A stretch of 64,000 bases of DNA, from IMG/VR virus record IMGVR_UViG_3300042197_002147, positions 62,001-126,000 of that record. One strand, 5' to 3'. The position numbers and the translations under genes are program-made. The notes under the pieces were generated by a model. That model had not been told where the DNA came from, made no database searches, and saw only the letters and a list, made by a program, of their open reading frames with translations. Source of the stretch: a virus. Positions 34,907 to 43,244 of the stretch are shown here, piece by piece; position 1 is the stretch's first letter; every line of letters begins with the position of its first letter.

Positions 34907-35447
34907 TGGATTTTTAAGTAAGAGTGAATGTGAAACACTATTAAATTATGCAAAAACCACAGATATGTGGAAACCGATTCCAAATGATTTTTGGGACAAA
35001 AGAACTATAAATTATAGAGATTTGCCAAAAAACATTAAAGAGTTGTGTGAAAAAATTATTTTAAGACTACAAACAACACTTCACAGTGAATATAATTTGG
35101 AAGAAAAAATATATCCAGATACTATAGATGTTGTTCGTTGGTTTGATGGAATGAAACAAACTCCACACTGTGATGATATGTCTGATAATGAAGAACAGCA
35201 TAAGAGATTTGGTGAAAGATATTTTGGTTGTGTAATTTATTTAAACGACGATTATCAGGGTGGTAAAACATACTACCCGGAACACAATTTCGAAATAACA
35301 CCAAAAGCAGGAACAGTTGCAATGCATTTAGGCGATTGCAATCACAGACACGGTGTTACCGAACTAAAAGGAAATACTAGATATACTATTGCCAGTTTTT
35401 GGGGTTTCAACAAAAACAAAGCTTTACCGGATATTGAATATGTCTAG
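34878..35447 (+). CDS. 2-oxoglutarate/Fe(II)-dependent oxygenase (prolyl 4-hydroxylase type)
   Basis: A 189-residue dioxygenase. The Fe ligands are the HCD of 'QTPHCDDMSDN' and the His in 'LGDCNHRHGVTELKG'; the 2-oxoglutarate Arg is in 'GNTRYTIASFWGF'. 'YFGCVIYLNDDYQGGKTYYPEHNFEITPKAGTVAMH' is the conserved jelly-roll core. Enzymes of this group in T4-like phages are presumed to hydroxylate proteins, but the substrate is unknown. It overlaps the DUF6065 gene and the following short gene. Confidence 0.9.
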   Translation: MEQFQAKTINGFLSKSECETLLNYAKTTDMWKPIPNDFWDKRTINYRDLPKNIKELCEKIILRLQTTLHSEYNLEEKIYPDTIDVVRWFDGMKQTPHCDDMSDNEEQHKRFGERYFGCVIYLNDDYQGGKTYYPEHNFEITPKAGTVAMHLGDCNHRHGVTELKGNTRYTIASFWGFNKNKALPDIEYV

Positions 35448-35568
35448 AGAACATTCTGCTGGAAAAGGTGATTCTTATCGTAAAGTAGATAAAAAACAAT
35501 ACGATAAAAATTACGAAGCAATATTTGCCAAAACAAAAATAAAAACTTCAAAAAGGAAGAATAAGTAA
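35440..35568 (+). CDS. Small basic phage protein (42 aa)
   Basis: A 42-residue frame overlapping the end of the oxygenase gene by 8 bp and stopping just before tRNA-Asn. The product opens 'MSREHSAGKGDSYRKVDKKQYDKNYEAIF', a pattern I recall from tiny conserved proteins of T4-like aquatic phages ('GKGDxYRxVDxxxYDxNYExIF'), and ends in a Lys-rich tail. The function is unknown. The conserved pattern supports a real gene. Confidence 0.65.
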   Translation: MSREHSAGKGDSYRKVDKKQYDKNYEAIFAKTKIKTSKRKNK

Positions 35569-35576
35569 TTAATTGT

Positions 35577-35649
35577 TCCTCTGTAGCTCAGTTGGTAGAG
35601 CAGAGAGCTGTTAACTCTCGGGTCACTGGTTCGAATCCAGTCGGAGGAG
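35577..35649 (+). tRNA. tRNA-Asn (GTT)
   Basis: A 73-nt tRNA. The acceptor TCCTCTG pairs with CGGAGGA, the D-arm GCTC-AGTTGGTA-GAGC and anticodon loop CTGTTAA with GTT are clear, and the T-loop is TTCGAAT. CCA is not encoded. Confidence 0.95.
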
Positions 35650-35654
35650 TTTGT

Positions 35655-35988
<334 letters not shown>

Positions 35989-35991
35989 TTT

Positions 35992-36684
35992 ATGAAAAAC
36001 AATTTGTTTGTGGATAAAGAATGGGAATTTTTGTTAATTGATAATATTTGTAAAACAATTAGACAAAAATTTACAACAAAAAATGTTGGCATTTTGCAAC
36101 TAAGTTATGAGTACTCTGGATTAATGGCTCAATTGGTTGCACACAAGTTGTCAACAAAAAATGAACCACTAGATATAGAACCAATTAATATTCCATACAC
36201 AAATGAGTTTGATGTAGTGATACATCCAAATCATTTAGATCCTTATGAAAATTTAATAGTATTGGATTCGGGGTGTCTTTCTGGTAATAATTTTAAAAAA
36301 GTAGAAAAAATATTATTAGATTATGGTTTTAGTAGAAATAATTTATTTTTTACTTGCGTTGCGAGTGATTTAAATTCAATATTTGTTCCAGATTATTGTC
36401 CTTTGTGGTTTAATGGAACAAAAGACATGATTCATTTTTGGTGGGAAACAAAAACAAATAAATTTGAAAGGAATAAAATGCAAAACTACACGCCTGGTCA
36501 GGGATATAAAGATGGTTACAGAGATCGTGAAGAAGGAAAAGCAAATATGGCTGCCGTCGGTCGTGTGACAGAAAACCATGTTTATTGGGATGAATATAAT
36601 CTCGGATGGTCTGAGGCGGATAGAAGAATTATTGACGAAGCAAGAAATAACACTAGCACCGGCAAGAAATTTTTGGTAGACTAA
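35992..36684 (+). CDS. Unknown protein, possible phosphoribosyltransferase-like N-domain
   Basis: A 230-residue protein I cannot name. The N-terminal part has alternating strands and helices, and 'YENLIVLDSGCLSGNNFKKVEKIL' is reminiscent of a PRPP loop in phosphoribosyltransferases ('VxVxDDVxxTGxTxxxxxxxL') without the acidic pair. The last 70 residues form a separate Gly/Tyr-rich module ('YTPGQGYKDGYRDREEGKAN', 'WDEYNLGWSEADRR') like 'GYxDG' repeats. The ATG lies 3 bp after tRNA-Pro with no clear Shine-Dalgarno. Confidence 0.6.
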   Translation: MKNNLFVDKEWEFLLIDNICKTIRQKFTTKNVGILQLSYEYSGLMAQLVAHKLSTKNEPLDIEPINIPYTNEFDVVIHPNHLDPYENLIVLDSGCLSGNNFKKVEKILLDYGFSRNNLFFTCVASDLNSIFVPDYCPLWFNGTKDMIHFWWETKTNKFERNKMQNYTPGQGYKDGYRDREEGKANMAAVGRVTENHVYWDEYNLGWSEADRRIIDEARNNTSTGKKFLVD

Positions 36685-36688
36685 GTAC

Positions 36689-37285
36689 ATGATTTGGTTT
36701 ACAAGCGACACACACTTCAGTCACAACAATATTCTTCACTATACAAACAGAGAACAATATTTTAAAAATGTGAACGAGATGAATAAGGCGCTTATTCACA
36801 ATATAAATGATTGTGTTTCCAAAAAAGACACACTATATCATTTGGGTGATATTTCTTTAGGTAAGGGAAAACACTGGACATCCAGTATTAATAATATTTT
36901 TTCTAACATAAAGTGTGAAAATGTTCACATTGTGCTTGGAAATCATGATCCTTCGATTCGTTCAGATCATGTTAATAATAAGAATTTTAAGTCAATACAA
37001 CACTATCTTGAAATAAATATTGGTGGTTATGTGGCAAAGGCACTTAAAAAATTCAATGTATGCATGTATCACTACCCGATGACTACATGGAACAAAAAAT
37101 GTCCGATACATCTTCATGGACATTGCCATGGAAAATTGGGTTTTGTTACTTCCCCGTATAAAGAGGGTTATATTCGTTATGATGTTGGTGTTGATTCTGA
37201 GGGCCTAAATTATAGACCAATTTCAATAGTTCAACTGATGAGTCACTATACAAGTCAAATACCAAAGGATAACGAAAATGTTTGA
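36689..37285 (+). CDS. Calcineurin-like metallophosphoesterase
   Basis: A 198-residue phosphoesterase with the full motif set: 'FTSDTHFSHNNIL' (D-x-H), 'YHLGDISLG' (GD), 'VLGNHD' (GNHD), 'CMYHYPMTTW' (H) and 'HLHGHCHGKLG' (GHxH). These place two metals for phosphodiester or phosphomonoester hydrolysis. Compact phage members are thought to act on nucleotides or 2',3'-cyclic phosphates; the substrate is not deducible here. It overlaps the next gene by 8 bp. Confidence 0.92.
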   Translation: MIWFTSDTHFSHNNILHYTNREQYFKNVNEMNKALIHNINDCVSKKDTLYHLGDISLGKGKHWTSSINNIFSNIKCENVHIVLGNHDPSIRSDHVNNKNFKSIQHYLEINIGGYVAKALKKFNVCMYHYPMTTWNKKCPIHLHGHCHGKLGFVTSPYKEGYIRYDVGVDSEGLNYRPISIVQLMSHYTSQIPKDNENV

Positions 37286-37481
37286 AACTGCACAAATTAT
37301 TCTAACATCTGCTGTTTGTTATGGAATTTATAAAATAGCTTATGAAAGAGGTTATGATGCAGGACATCATATTGGTTTTACTGCCGGATTATGGAAAAGT
37401 TCTGAGAGAAAAAATATTCAAAAACAAATAGTAAGACCATCAATAAGAAAAGTAGAAAAACAATATAGTTTGGTTGACTAA
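37278..37481 (+). CDS. Small membrane-anchored hypothetical protein
   Basis: A 67-residue protein with an N-terminal hydrophobic segment 'FETAQIILTSAVCYGIYKIAYERG' that could span or insert into the inner membrane. Next come a Gly/His segment ('GYDAGHHIGFTAGLW') and a basic tail. Its end lies in the -35 region of the promoter for the polymerase C-half. Function unknown. Confidence 0.6.
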   Translation: MFETAQIILTSAVCYGIYKIAYERGYDAGHHIGFTAGLWKSSERKNIQKQIVRPSIRKVEKQYSLVD

Positions 37482-37502
37482 TATATTTGTTTGTGTTAAA
37501 AT
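37474..37502 (+). promoter_or_regulatory. Sigma70-type promoter giving a leaderless mRNA for the polymerase C-half
   Basis: TTGACT (37474-37479), 17-bp spacer, TAAAAT (37497-37502), then 6 nt to the ATG at 37509. The stop codon of the upstream gene lies in the -35 box (TTGACTAA). The C-half therefore has its own promoter of the same class as the N-half. Confidence 0.8.
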
Positions 37503-37508
37503 ACATTT

Positions 37509-38624
37509 ATGAACTTGCGTGAACTAACAGACAAACAACTGTTGGATCTTAAGCGTAAACTGGAATATGATATCTCGGAATATCACAACTTTCAGTTGGT
37601 TAAAAAGATTCAATTAAATTCTGCATATGGTGCAATTGGTAATGAATTTTTTCGTTACTATAGCACAGAGATTGCAGAGGCAATTACCCTGTCGGGACAG
37701 CTTTCGATTCAGTTTATTATGAACGAATTGAATGCTTTTGTTAACAAAACTCTAGAAACAAAGGACATTGATTATGTCATTGCATCAGATACTGATTCTG
37801 TTTATCTCAATTTATCTGGGTTCGTTGATAAGTTCATCTCTAAGCAAAAGTCAACACAAGATGTTGTTGCCTTACTCGACTACCTCTGCGAGAATGTCAT
37901 TTCTCCTTTCATTAAGAAAAGGTATGATGAACTTGCTCAAAAGATGAATGCATATGAAAATAAAATGGCAATGGGTCGTGAAGTTATTGCCGACAAGGGA
38001 ATCTGGACTGCCAAGAAGCGTTATATGTTAAATGTGTGGGACAGCGAAGGTGTTCGTTATACTAAACCAAAACTCAAAATTAAGGGTATTGAAACCACAC
38101 GAAGTTCTACGCCAGAAATAATTCGAGAACATCTCAAAACCGCAATTGATATTATTCTAAACAAAGATGAGGATGCTCTAATAGAATTTACTGATAAGGT
38201 TAAATTGGAGTTTTTCTCTCAACCAGTAGAAAAAATTGCATTCCCACGAAGCGTAAATGGATTGGATAAGTATAAAGACAATTATTATATCTACAAGAAG
38301 TCAACTCCAATTCATGTGAAAGCGGCATTAATTTATAACTTTCACATAAAAAAGAATGGATTGGAAAAGAAATACAAACTAATCAATGAAGGTGATAAAA
38401 TCAAATACTTTCATTTGAAGAAACCAAATCCATTTGGTGGTGTTAAGGGCGAAGATCATGTTGTTGCATTTTCTACTTCTATGCCAAAGGAGTTTAATTT
38501 AGAAGCATATGTAGATTACGCAACACAATTTGAAAAATCATTTCTTGATCCACTTTCAAATATACTAAATGTAATTGGTTGGAATTACGAAAAGAAAAAT
38601 ACACTTGAGAGCTTATTTTCATAA
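37509..38624 (+). CDS. 43B: DNA polymerase family B, C-terminal half (gp43B)
   Basis: A 371-residue piece that completes the polymerase begun at 31553. It starts with a helical segment, then motif B 'KKIQLNSAYGAIGNEFFRYY' near residues 36-55 and motif C 'YVIASDTDSVYLNL' near 93-106. 'RYMLNVWDSEG' and 'KIKGIETTRSSTPE' follow as in the T4 palm and thumb. The C-terminal 'LEAYVDYATQFEKSFLDPLSNILNVIGWNYEKK..LESLFS' matches the gp43 tail that binds the sliding clamp. Together the two pieces give 863 residues, near T4 gp43 (898), so little is missing. It cannot act alone since motif A is in the other half. Confidence 0.93.
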   Translation: MNLRELTDKQLLDLKRKLEYDISEYHNFQLVKKIQLNSAYGAIGNEFFRYYSTEIAEAITLSGQLSIQFIMNELNAFVNKTLETKDIDYVIASDTDSVYLNLSGFVDKFISKQKSTQDVVALLDYLCENVISPFIKKRYDELAQKMNAYENKMAMGREVIADKGIWTAKKRYMLNVWDSEGVRYTKPKLKIKGIETTRSSTPEIIREHLKTAIDIILNKDEDALIEFTDKVKLEFFSQPVEKIAFPRSVNGLDKYKDNYYIYKKSTPIHVKAALIYNFHIKKNGLEKKYKLINEGDKIKYFHLKKPNPFGGVKGEDHVVAFSTSMPKEFNLEAYVDYATQFEKSFLDPLSNILNVIGWNYEKKNTLESLFS

Positions 38625-38633
38625 GGAGAAATT

Positions 38634-39686
38634 ATGAGCGATTTTCTAAAAACATTTATTAAAGAGTCTGGTAATCAATTTGCATCTTTGGTCGATGACG
38701 GACTAGAGGGAAGTGATGTTAAGTCTTATGTTGACACAGGGTGCTATATTCTAAATGGTCTTGTTTCTGGCGATATCTTTAAAGGATTTCCAGACAACAA
38801 AATCATTGCACTTGCAGGAGAACAGGCAACTGGTAAGACATATATCACAATGGGAATGATTTCTAAGTTTTTGAATGACAATCCAGAAGCAGTAGTTCTG
38901 TATTTTGATTCTGAACAAGCAGTTACCTCCGATATGTTCCGGTCGCGTGGAATTGATCCTAAGCGAGTTGCTGTCTTTCCAGTATCGACTGTTGAGGAAT
39001 TCCGTCGTCAAGCAATTACAATTGTTGACAAGTATCTTGAGATGCCAGTAGAGAAGAGAAAAAAGACAATGATGGTTCTTGATTCTCTTGGAATGTTGTC
39101 TACCTCGAAAGAAATGAATGACACTGCCGAAGGTAAAGAAGTTCGTGATATGACCCGAGCACAAGTTATCAAGTCAACTTTCCGTGTTCTCACTGTAAAG
39201 CTTGGAGTTGCACACATTCCGATGATTTTCACAAATCATACCTATGATGTTGTTGGTGCTTATGTTCCTACTAAGGAGATGGGTGGTGGTGCTGGTCTGA
39301 AGTATGCTGCATCAATTATCGTTTATCTTTCAAAGAAAAAGGATAAGAATGCAGATGGTGAGGTAGTTGGTAATATCATTCATTGCCGTCTAAACAAAGG
39401 AAGATTTACCAAAGAGAATAAGATGGTTGATGTTCGCTTGAACTATGAAACAGGTCTTGATCCTTACTATGGACTTATTGACTTGGCAGTTGAGCATGGT
39501 ATACTTAGCAAAACCGCAGGAAGAGTTGAACTTCCAAATGGTAGCAAAATTTTTGAGAAGCAGATGTATGAAACACCTGAAAAATATTTTACAGAGGAAC
39601 TTCTTAACAAGATTAATGAGGCAGCAGTTAAAGAATTCTGTTACGGTACATCCGAGACTGAAGAAGATAATAAGGATAATGAATGA
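38634..39686 (+). CDS. uvsX: UvsX RecA-like recombinase
   Basis: A 350-residue strand-exchange ATPase. Walker A is 'GEQATGKTY' near 61-69; 'VVLYFDSEQAVTSDMFRSRGID' and 'MMVLDSLGML' carry the catalytic acid and Walker B; 'FTNHTYDVVGAY...KEMGGGAGLKYAASI' is loop 2 as in T4 UvsX. The acidic C-terminus (TSETEEDNKDNE) is also typical. A good Shine-Dalgarno (AAGGAG) precedes the ATG. It overlaps gene 41 by ATGA and would drive recombination-dependent replication with gp46. Confidence 0.95.
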   Translation: MSDFLKTFIKESGNQFASLVDDGLEGSDVKSYVDTGCYILNGLVSGDIFKGFPDNKIIALAGEQATGKTYITMGMISKFLNDNPEAVVLYFDSEQAVTSDMFRSRGIDPKRVAVFPVSTVEEFRRQAITIVDKYLEMPVEKRKKTMMVLDSLGMLSTSKEMNDTAEGKEVRDMTRAQVIKSTFRVLTVKLGVAHIPMIFTNHTYDVVGAYVPTKEMGGGAGLKYAASIIVYLSKKKDKNADGEVVGNIIHCRLNKGRFTKENKMVDVRLNYETGLDPYYGLIDLAVEHGILSKTAGRVELPNGSKIFEKQMYETPEKYFTEELLNKINEAAVKEFCYGTSETEEDNKDNE

Positions 39687-41080
39687 ACAGCATAGAACAG
39701 ATTATACTTCACAATCTGATTAAAAATGAATCTTTCTCTCGTAGAGTGATTCCATTTTTAATTAAGGATTATTTTCATGATCGGTCTGAAAGATTTGTTT
39801 TTGAAACAATTCAAGACTATATTGTGAAGTATAATAGTCTCCCCACCAAGGAGGCACTGTTCATTATCATTGACAAGAATCGTTCTGTAAGTGAAGAAGA
39901 AGTCAAAAAGATATCTGAAATCATTGAAGACATTTCAAAGGATTCTGATCCAGTTGATGTAGATTGGTTAACCAAAGAAACAGAAACTTTTTGCAAAGAT
40001 AAAGCAGTTTACAATGCCATAATGGAGTCTGTAAATATCATTGATGGAAAGTCTCAGCAGAGCGCAGGAGCAATACCAGACATTCTGAGTAAAGCTCTTG
40101 CTGTTTCTTTTGATCCAAACATTGGTCACGATTATATTGAAGATTATTCAAAGCGTTATGACTTTTATCACATTGTGGAAAAGAAGATTCCATTTGACCT
40201 TGAATACTTCAACGCAATTACAAAGGATGGTATTGCTCCAAAAACGCTAAACATTGTAATGGCCGGAACTGGTGTTGGTAAATCTTTGTTTCTTTGTCAT
40301 CATGCTGCTTGTTGTTTGCGTCAAAACATGAGTGTTCTTTACATTACTTGTGAAATGGCAGAAGAAAGAATTGCAGAAAGAATTGATGCAAATTTCTTGG
40401 ACACAAATCTAGATGATCTCAAGGATCTTAGCAAAACTGTTTATGAGAAAAAGGTTGAATCTGCCGCAGCAGGAATTACTGGTAAATTGATTATCAAGGA
40501 ATATCCAACAGGTGTTGCAAATGCCAACCACTTTAGATTTCTTCTAGATGAATTGAAGTTGAAGAAAAAGTTCAAACCAGATATTATTTTTATTGATTAT
40601 TTAAACATCTGCTCATCTTCACGCTTCAAGGGAGCAAAAAATGTCAATTCTTATGAGTATGTAAAGTCCATTGCAGAAGAACTGCGGGGTCTTGCTATTG
40701 AATATAATGTTCCTATTTTTAGTGCAACACAAACAAATCGTGCAGGATATTCAAATACTGATGTAGATCTTGAGAACACATCTGAATCTTTTGGTCTTCC
40801 CGCAACTTGTGATTTTATGTTTGCTCTAATCTCAACCGAGGAGTTGGATGAGTTAAATCAAATAATGGTAAAGCAGTTGAAGAATCGTTACAATGACAAG
40901 GCTAAAAACAGAAAATTCATTGTTGGAATCAATAGAGCAAAAATGAAATTATTTGATGTTCAGAAAGAAGATCAAGGTTACATTGCAGAAAGCGGTCAAA
41001 AGAAAGAAGAAGACTTTTTTGCAAAGGAAAAGAAACAAAACTTTAGAGAACAAAAGAAGTTTGATTCTTGGAAGATATAA
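39683..41080 (+). CDS. 41: Replicative DNA helicase (gp41-like, DnaB family)
   Basis: A 465-residue hexameric 5'-3' helicase. The N-terminal helical domain runs to about residue 160. The RecA-like core has Walker A 'MAGTGVGKSLFL' near 193-204, 'VLYITCEMAEERIAERI' (catalytic Glu), Walker B 'DIIFIDYLNI', 'VPIFSATQTNRAGYS' and an arginine finger in 'KNRYNDKAKNRKF'. Length is close to T4 gp41 (475). The stop shares a base with the primase start (TAATG), so helicase and primase are coupled, as their products are in the primosome. Confidence 0.95.
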   Translation: MNSIEQIILHNLIKNESFSRRVIPFLIKDYFHDRSERFVFETIQDYIVKYNSLPTKEALFIIIDKNRSVSEEEVKKISEIIEDISKDSDPVDVDWLTKETETFCKDKAVYNAIMESVNIIDGKSQQSAGAIPDILSKALAVSFDPNIGHDYIEDYSKRYDFYHIVEKKIPFDLEYFNAITKDGIAPKTLNIVMAGTGVGKSLFLCHHAACCLRQNMSVLYITCEMAEERIAERIDANFLDTNLDDLKDLSKTVYEKKVESAAAGITGKLIIKEYPTGVANANHFRFLLDELKLKKKFKPDIIFIDYLNICSSSRFKGAKNVNSYEYVKSIAEELRGLAIEYNVPIFSATQTNRAGYSNTDVDLENTSESFGLPATCDFMFALISTEELDELNQIMVKQLKNRYNDKAKNRKFIVGINRAKMKLFDVQKEDQGYIAESGQKKEEDFFAKEKKQNFREQKKFDSWKI

Positions 41081-42090
41081 TGTCTAGTTATATTGATAAA
41101 AAATACATAAACATGGTTTCTCCACTTCTTGAAAAGTTTAAGTGGAAAAAAGATAATCTTGCAAATTGTCGTTGTCCATTGTGTGGTGATTCCGACAGAA
41201 GCAAAATAAAAGCAAGAGGATATTTCTACAAAAAGGGAAATGATTTTTTTTACAAGTGTCATAACTGTGGAATAGGTCACAATCTTCATAATTTTTTGGA
41301 AAAAGTTTCTTTATCATTGTGCAAAGAATATGCACTGGAAAGGTATCGTTCTGGTGAAAATGGCAACTCCAATTACAAGAAACCAGAAGAAAGACAGTTG
41401 TATCCTTTCAAAGAACAAATTAAATTCGACACTCTATCAAATTTTCAGTCTTCAAATGAAATAATTTCTAATTTTGTAAATGAAAGACAAATTCCACAAA
41501 ATCGTTTTGTTGATATCGGATATACTGATGACTTTGGTGCTTTTGCAAAGCAATTTCAAACTGATTACGATTTAGCAAAAGAAGAAAGAATAGTTATTCT
41601 TATTCGTGATGAAAATGGAGATGTAATTGGAGCACAAGGAAGAACTATTTCCAAAATACCAAAAAAGAATGTTCCAAAGTATATCACACTAAGAAAAACA
41701 GAAGACACTAAACTAATTTATGGTATAGATAAATTGAATAAGAAGAAAACCTTTTATGTTGTTGAAGGCCCAATTGACAGCATGTTTATAGATAATTCAA
41801 TTGCTTGTTTGGGTAGTAGTGGTTTTATTGATATGGCTAAAGAATATTCAAAAGGTGTCTTTATTTTAGACAATGAACCAAGAAACAAACAAACTGTTGA
41901 AATTCTTTCAGAACTTGTTAAAATGGGTGTAAAGGTTGTAATTTGGCCTGCATCTTGTAAAGAAAAAGATATCAATGAAGTGATTAAAAAACATGGAAGG
42001 CAATATATGGAAGCAATACTAGAAAATTGTGTTTACAGTGGACTTAAAGCAGTATTGGAATTCCATAGTTGGAAAAAATGCAATGTCTGA
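41080..42090 (+). CDS. 61: DNA primase (gp61-like)
   Basis: A 336-residue primase. The N-terminal zinc finger uses 'CRCPLCGDSDRS' and 'YKCHNCGIGHNLHNFL' near residues 31-68. The TOPRIM core follows with 'TFYVVEGPIDSMFI' (catalytic Glu) near 225 and 'GVFILDNEPRNKQTV' (D-x-E pair) near 262. Length is near T4 gp61 (342). The start is the ATG overlapping the helicase stop. An in-frame TTG 12 bp earlier is inside gene 41 and unlikely. Confidence 0.94.
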   Translation: MSSYIDKKYINMVSPLLEKFKWKKDNLANCRCPLCGDSDRSKIKARGYFYKKGNDFFYKCHNCGIGHNLHNFLEKVSLSLCKEYALERYRSGENGNSNYKKPEERQLYPFKEQIKFDTLSNFQSSNEIISNFVNERQIPQNRFVDIGYTDDFGAFAKQFQTDYDLAKEERIVILIRDENGDVIGAQGRTISKIPKKNVPKYITLRKTEDTKLIYGIDKLNKKKTFYVVEGPIDSMFIDNSIACLGSSGFIDMAKEYSKGVFILDNEPRNKQTVEILSELVKMGVKVVIWPASCKEKDINEVIKKHGRQYMEAILENCVYSGLKAVLEFHSWKKCNV

Positions 42091-42265
42091 AGGAAGAGAT
42101 GATTATCTAGTCACGAGAGCAGTTGCAGAATTTGGATTAAAGTTTGCAGAATATGTAAATGAAATGGATCCAGAACTATGGAGAAGAGCTCTTGATTATG
42201 CAAAGCATTATACAAAAGTTGATGGTATAGAATTCAGAAGTGTGGATAAAAAAGATGAACAGTGA
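42083..42265 (+). CDS. Small hypothetical protein downstream of primase
   Basis: A 60-residue helical acidic protein (MSEGRDDYLVTRAVAEFGLKFAEYVNEMDPELWRRALDYAKHYT..). I use the ATG at 42083, which overlaps the primase end by 8 bp. Longer in-frame starts lie deeper inside primase. It overlaps the next gene by 11 bp. The pattern reminds me of short proteins after gene 61 in other T4-like phages. No function. Confidence 0.6.
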   Translation: MSEGRDDYLVTRAVAEFGLKFAEYVNEMDPELWRRALDYAKHYTKVDGIEFRSVDKKDEQ

Positions 42266-42500
42266 ATATAAGTTAAACCCAATTAATGAATTTTGTAATG
42301 TTGAAAATTCAAAATTGCTAAAAAATAGAATATCTGAGATGTCTGTTTTAGAAAGAATAGAATCGGGATCAATGTCTCAAATGTTTTCTTTTTGGCGAGA
42401 AATTCAAGAAATATTGTTTTCGGCAGCAGAGGAAATAAAAAGATTAAATAAAAAAATAGAAGAATTGGAGAATTCTAAAAATGGATCAAACAGTAAATGA
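42255..42500 (+). CDS. Small coiled-coil hypothetical protein
   Basis: An 81-residue protein, mostly helical, ending in a heptad-like segment 'SAAEEIKRLNKKIEELENSKN' that could form a coiled coil. I prefer the ATG at 42255. A GTG 15 bp upstream is also in frame. It overlaps thyX by 20 bp, and the Shine-Dalgarno of thyX (GGAGAA) lies inside its end. Confidence 0.55.
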   Translation: MNSEYKLNPINEFCNVENSKLLKNRISEMSVLERIESGSMSQMFSFWREIQEILFSAAEEIKRLNKKIEELENSKNGSNSK

Positions 42501-43206
42501 AAATAAAATATCTGTTATTGATGGAATTGGTTTTGTTCAACTTGTCGATAACATGGGTAGTGATTTGAGTGTGGTAAATGCTGCAAGAGTTTCTTTTAAT
42601 AAAGAAAGCGAGTGGGAAGAGATTGACCATGAAGGTAATGGTGTTCTTGGTGAAAAAGATACAAAACTTATTAATTATCTCGCAAAACACAAACACTGGA
42701 CTCCATTCGCCCATCCACAAATTACATTGAGAATTAAAGCACCAATTTTCGTTAGAACTCAGCTATTTAAGCATAAAGTTGGGTTTGTTGAAAATGAAGT
42801 TTCTCGTCGCTATGTTACATATGAACCAGAAATTTATGTTCCTCGTTGGAGATCCGCTCCAACTAATGGAGCAAAACAAGGTTCAAATGATTTTATGAAT
42901 ATTGATATCGAATATAACGATTGCAATAGAATTTATAATTTTATAGCAAAGGAATCTTTGGATGTGTATAACACACTTTTGAAAAAAGGAGTGGCACCAG
43001 AACAAGCAAGATCTGTTCTTCCACAAGGAACATATACAGAATGGTGGTGGACTGGTTCTCTTTCTGCGTATGCACGAGTTTATCACCAAAGAATTGATTC
43101 ACACGCACAATGGGAAATACAGCAGTATGCAAAGGCAATTGGAGAGTTAATTGCCCCACTTTATCCAGAATCTTGGAAAGTTCTTACTGCCGTTTCTTCG
43201 ACTTGA
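42481..43206 (+). CDS. thyX: Flavin-dependent thymidylate synthase ThyX
   Basis: A 241-residue enzyme converting dUMP to dTMP with FAD and methylene-tetrahydrofolate. The family motif RHRxxSxNExSxRY appears as 'FKHKVGFVENEVSRRY', with Lys and Val at usually different positions. 'PFAHPQITLRIKAPIFV' gives the FAD-binding His region. 'PEQARSVLPQGTYTEWWWTGSL' and 'RIDSHAQWEIQQYA' are the dUMP and catalytic regions. T4 itself uses a ThyA-type synthase. It works with the nearby dUTPase and RNR genes on dNTP supply. Confidence 0.95.
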   Translation: MDQTVNENKISVIDGIGFVQLVDNMGSDLSVVNAARVSFNKESEWEEIDHEGNGVLGEKDTKLINYLAKHKHWTPFAHPQITLRIKAPIFVRTQLFKHKVGFVENEVSRRYVTYEPEIYVPRWRSAPTNGAKQGSNDFMNIDIEYNDCNRIYNFIAKESLDVYNTLLKKGVAPEQARSVLPQGTYTEWWWTGSLSAYARVYHQRIDSHAQWEIQQYAKAIGELIAPLYPESWKVLTAVSST

Positions 43207-43244
43207 TTATAGATATACTTACCAACTTCACAGGAGTTTAAAAA

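Noticed and set aside
43191-43219. Sigma70 promoter before the ribonucleotide reductase gene (TATACT at 43214)
   Set aside because: No convincing -35 at 16-18 bp, and the gene has a normal AGGAG leader, unlike the leaderless class.
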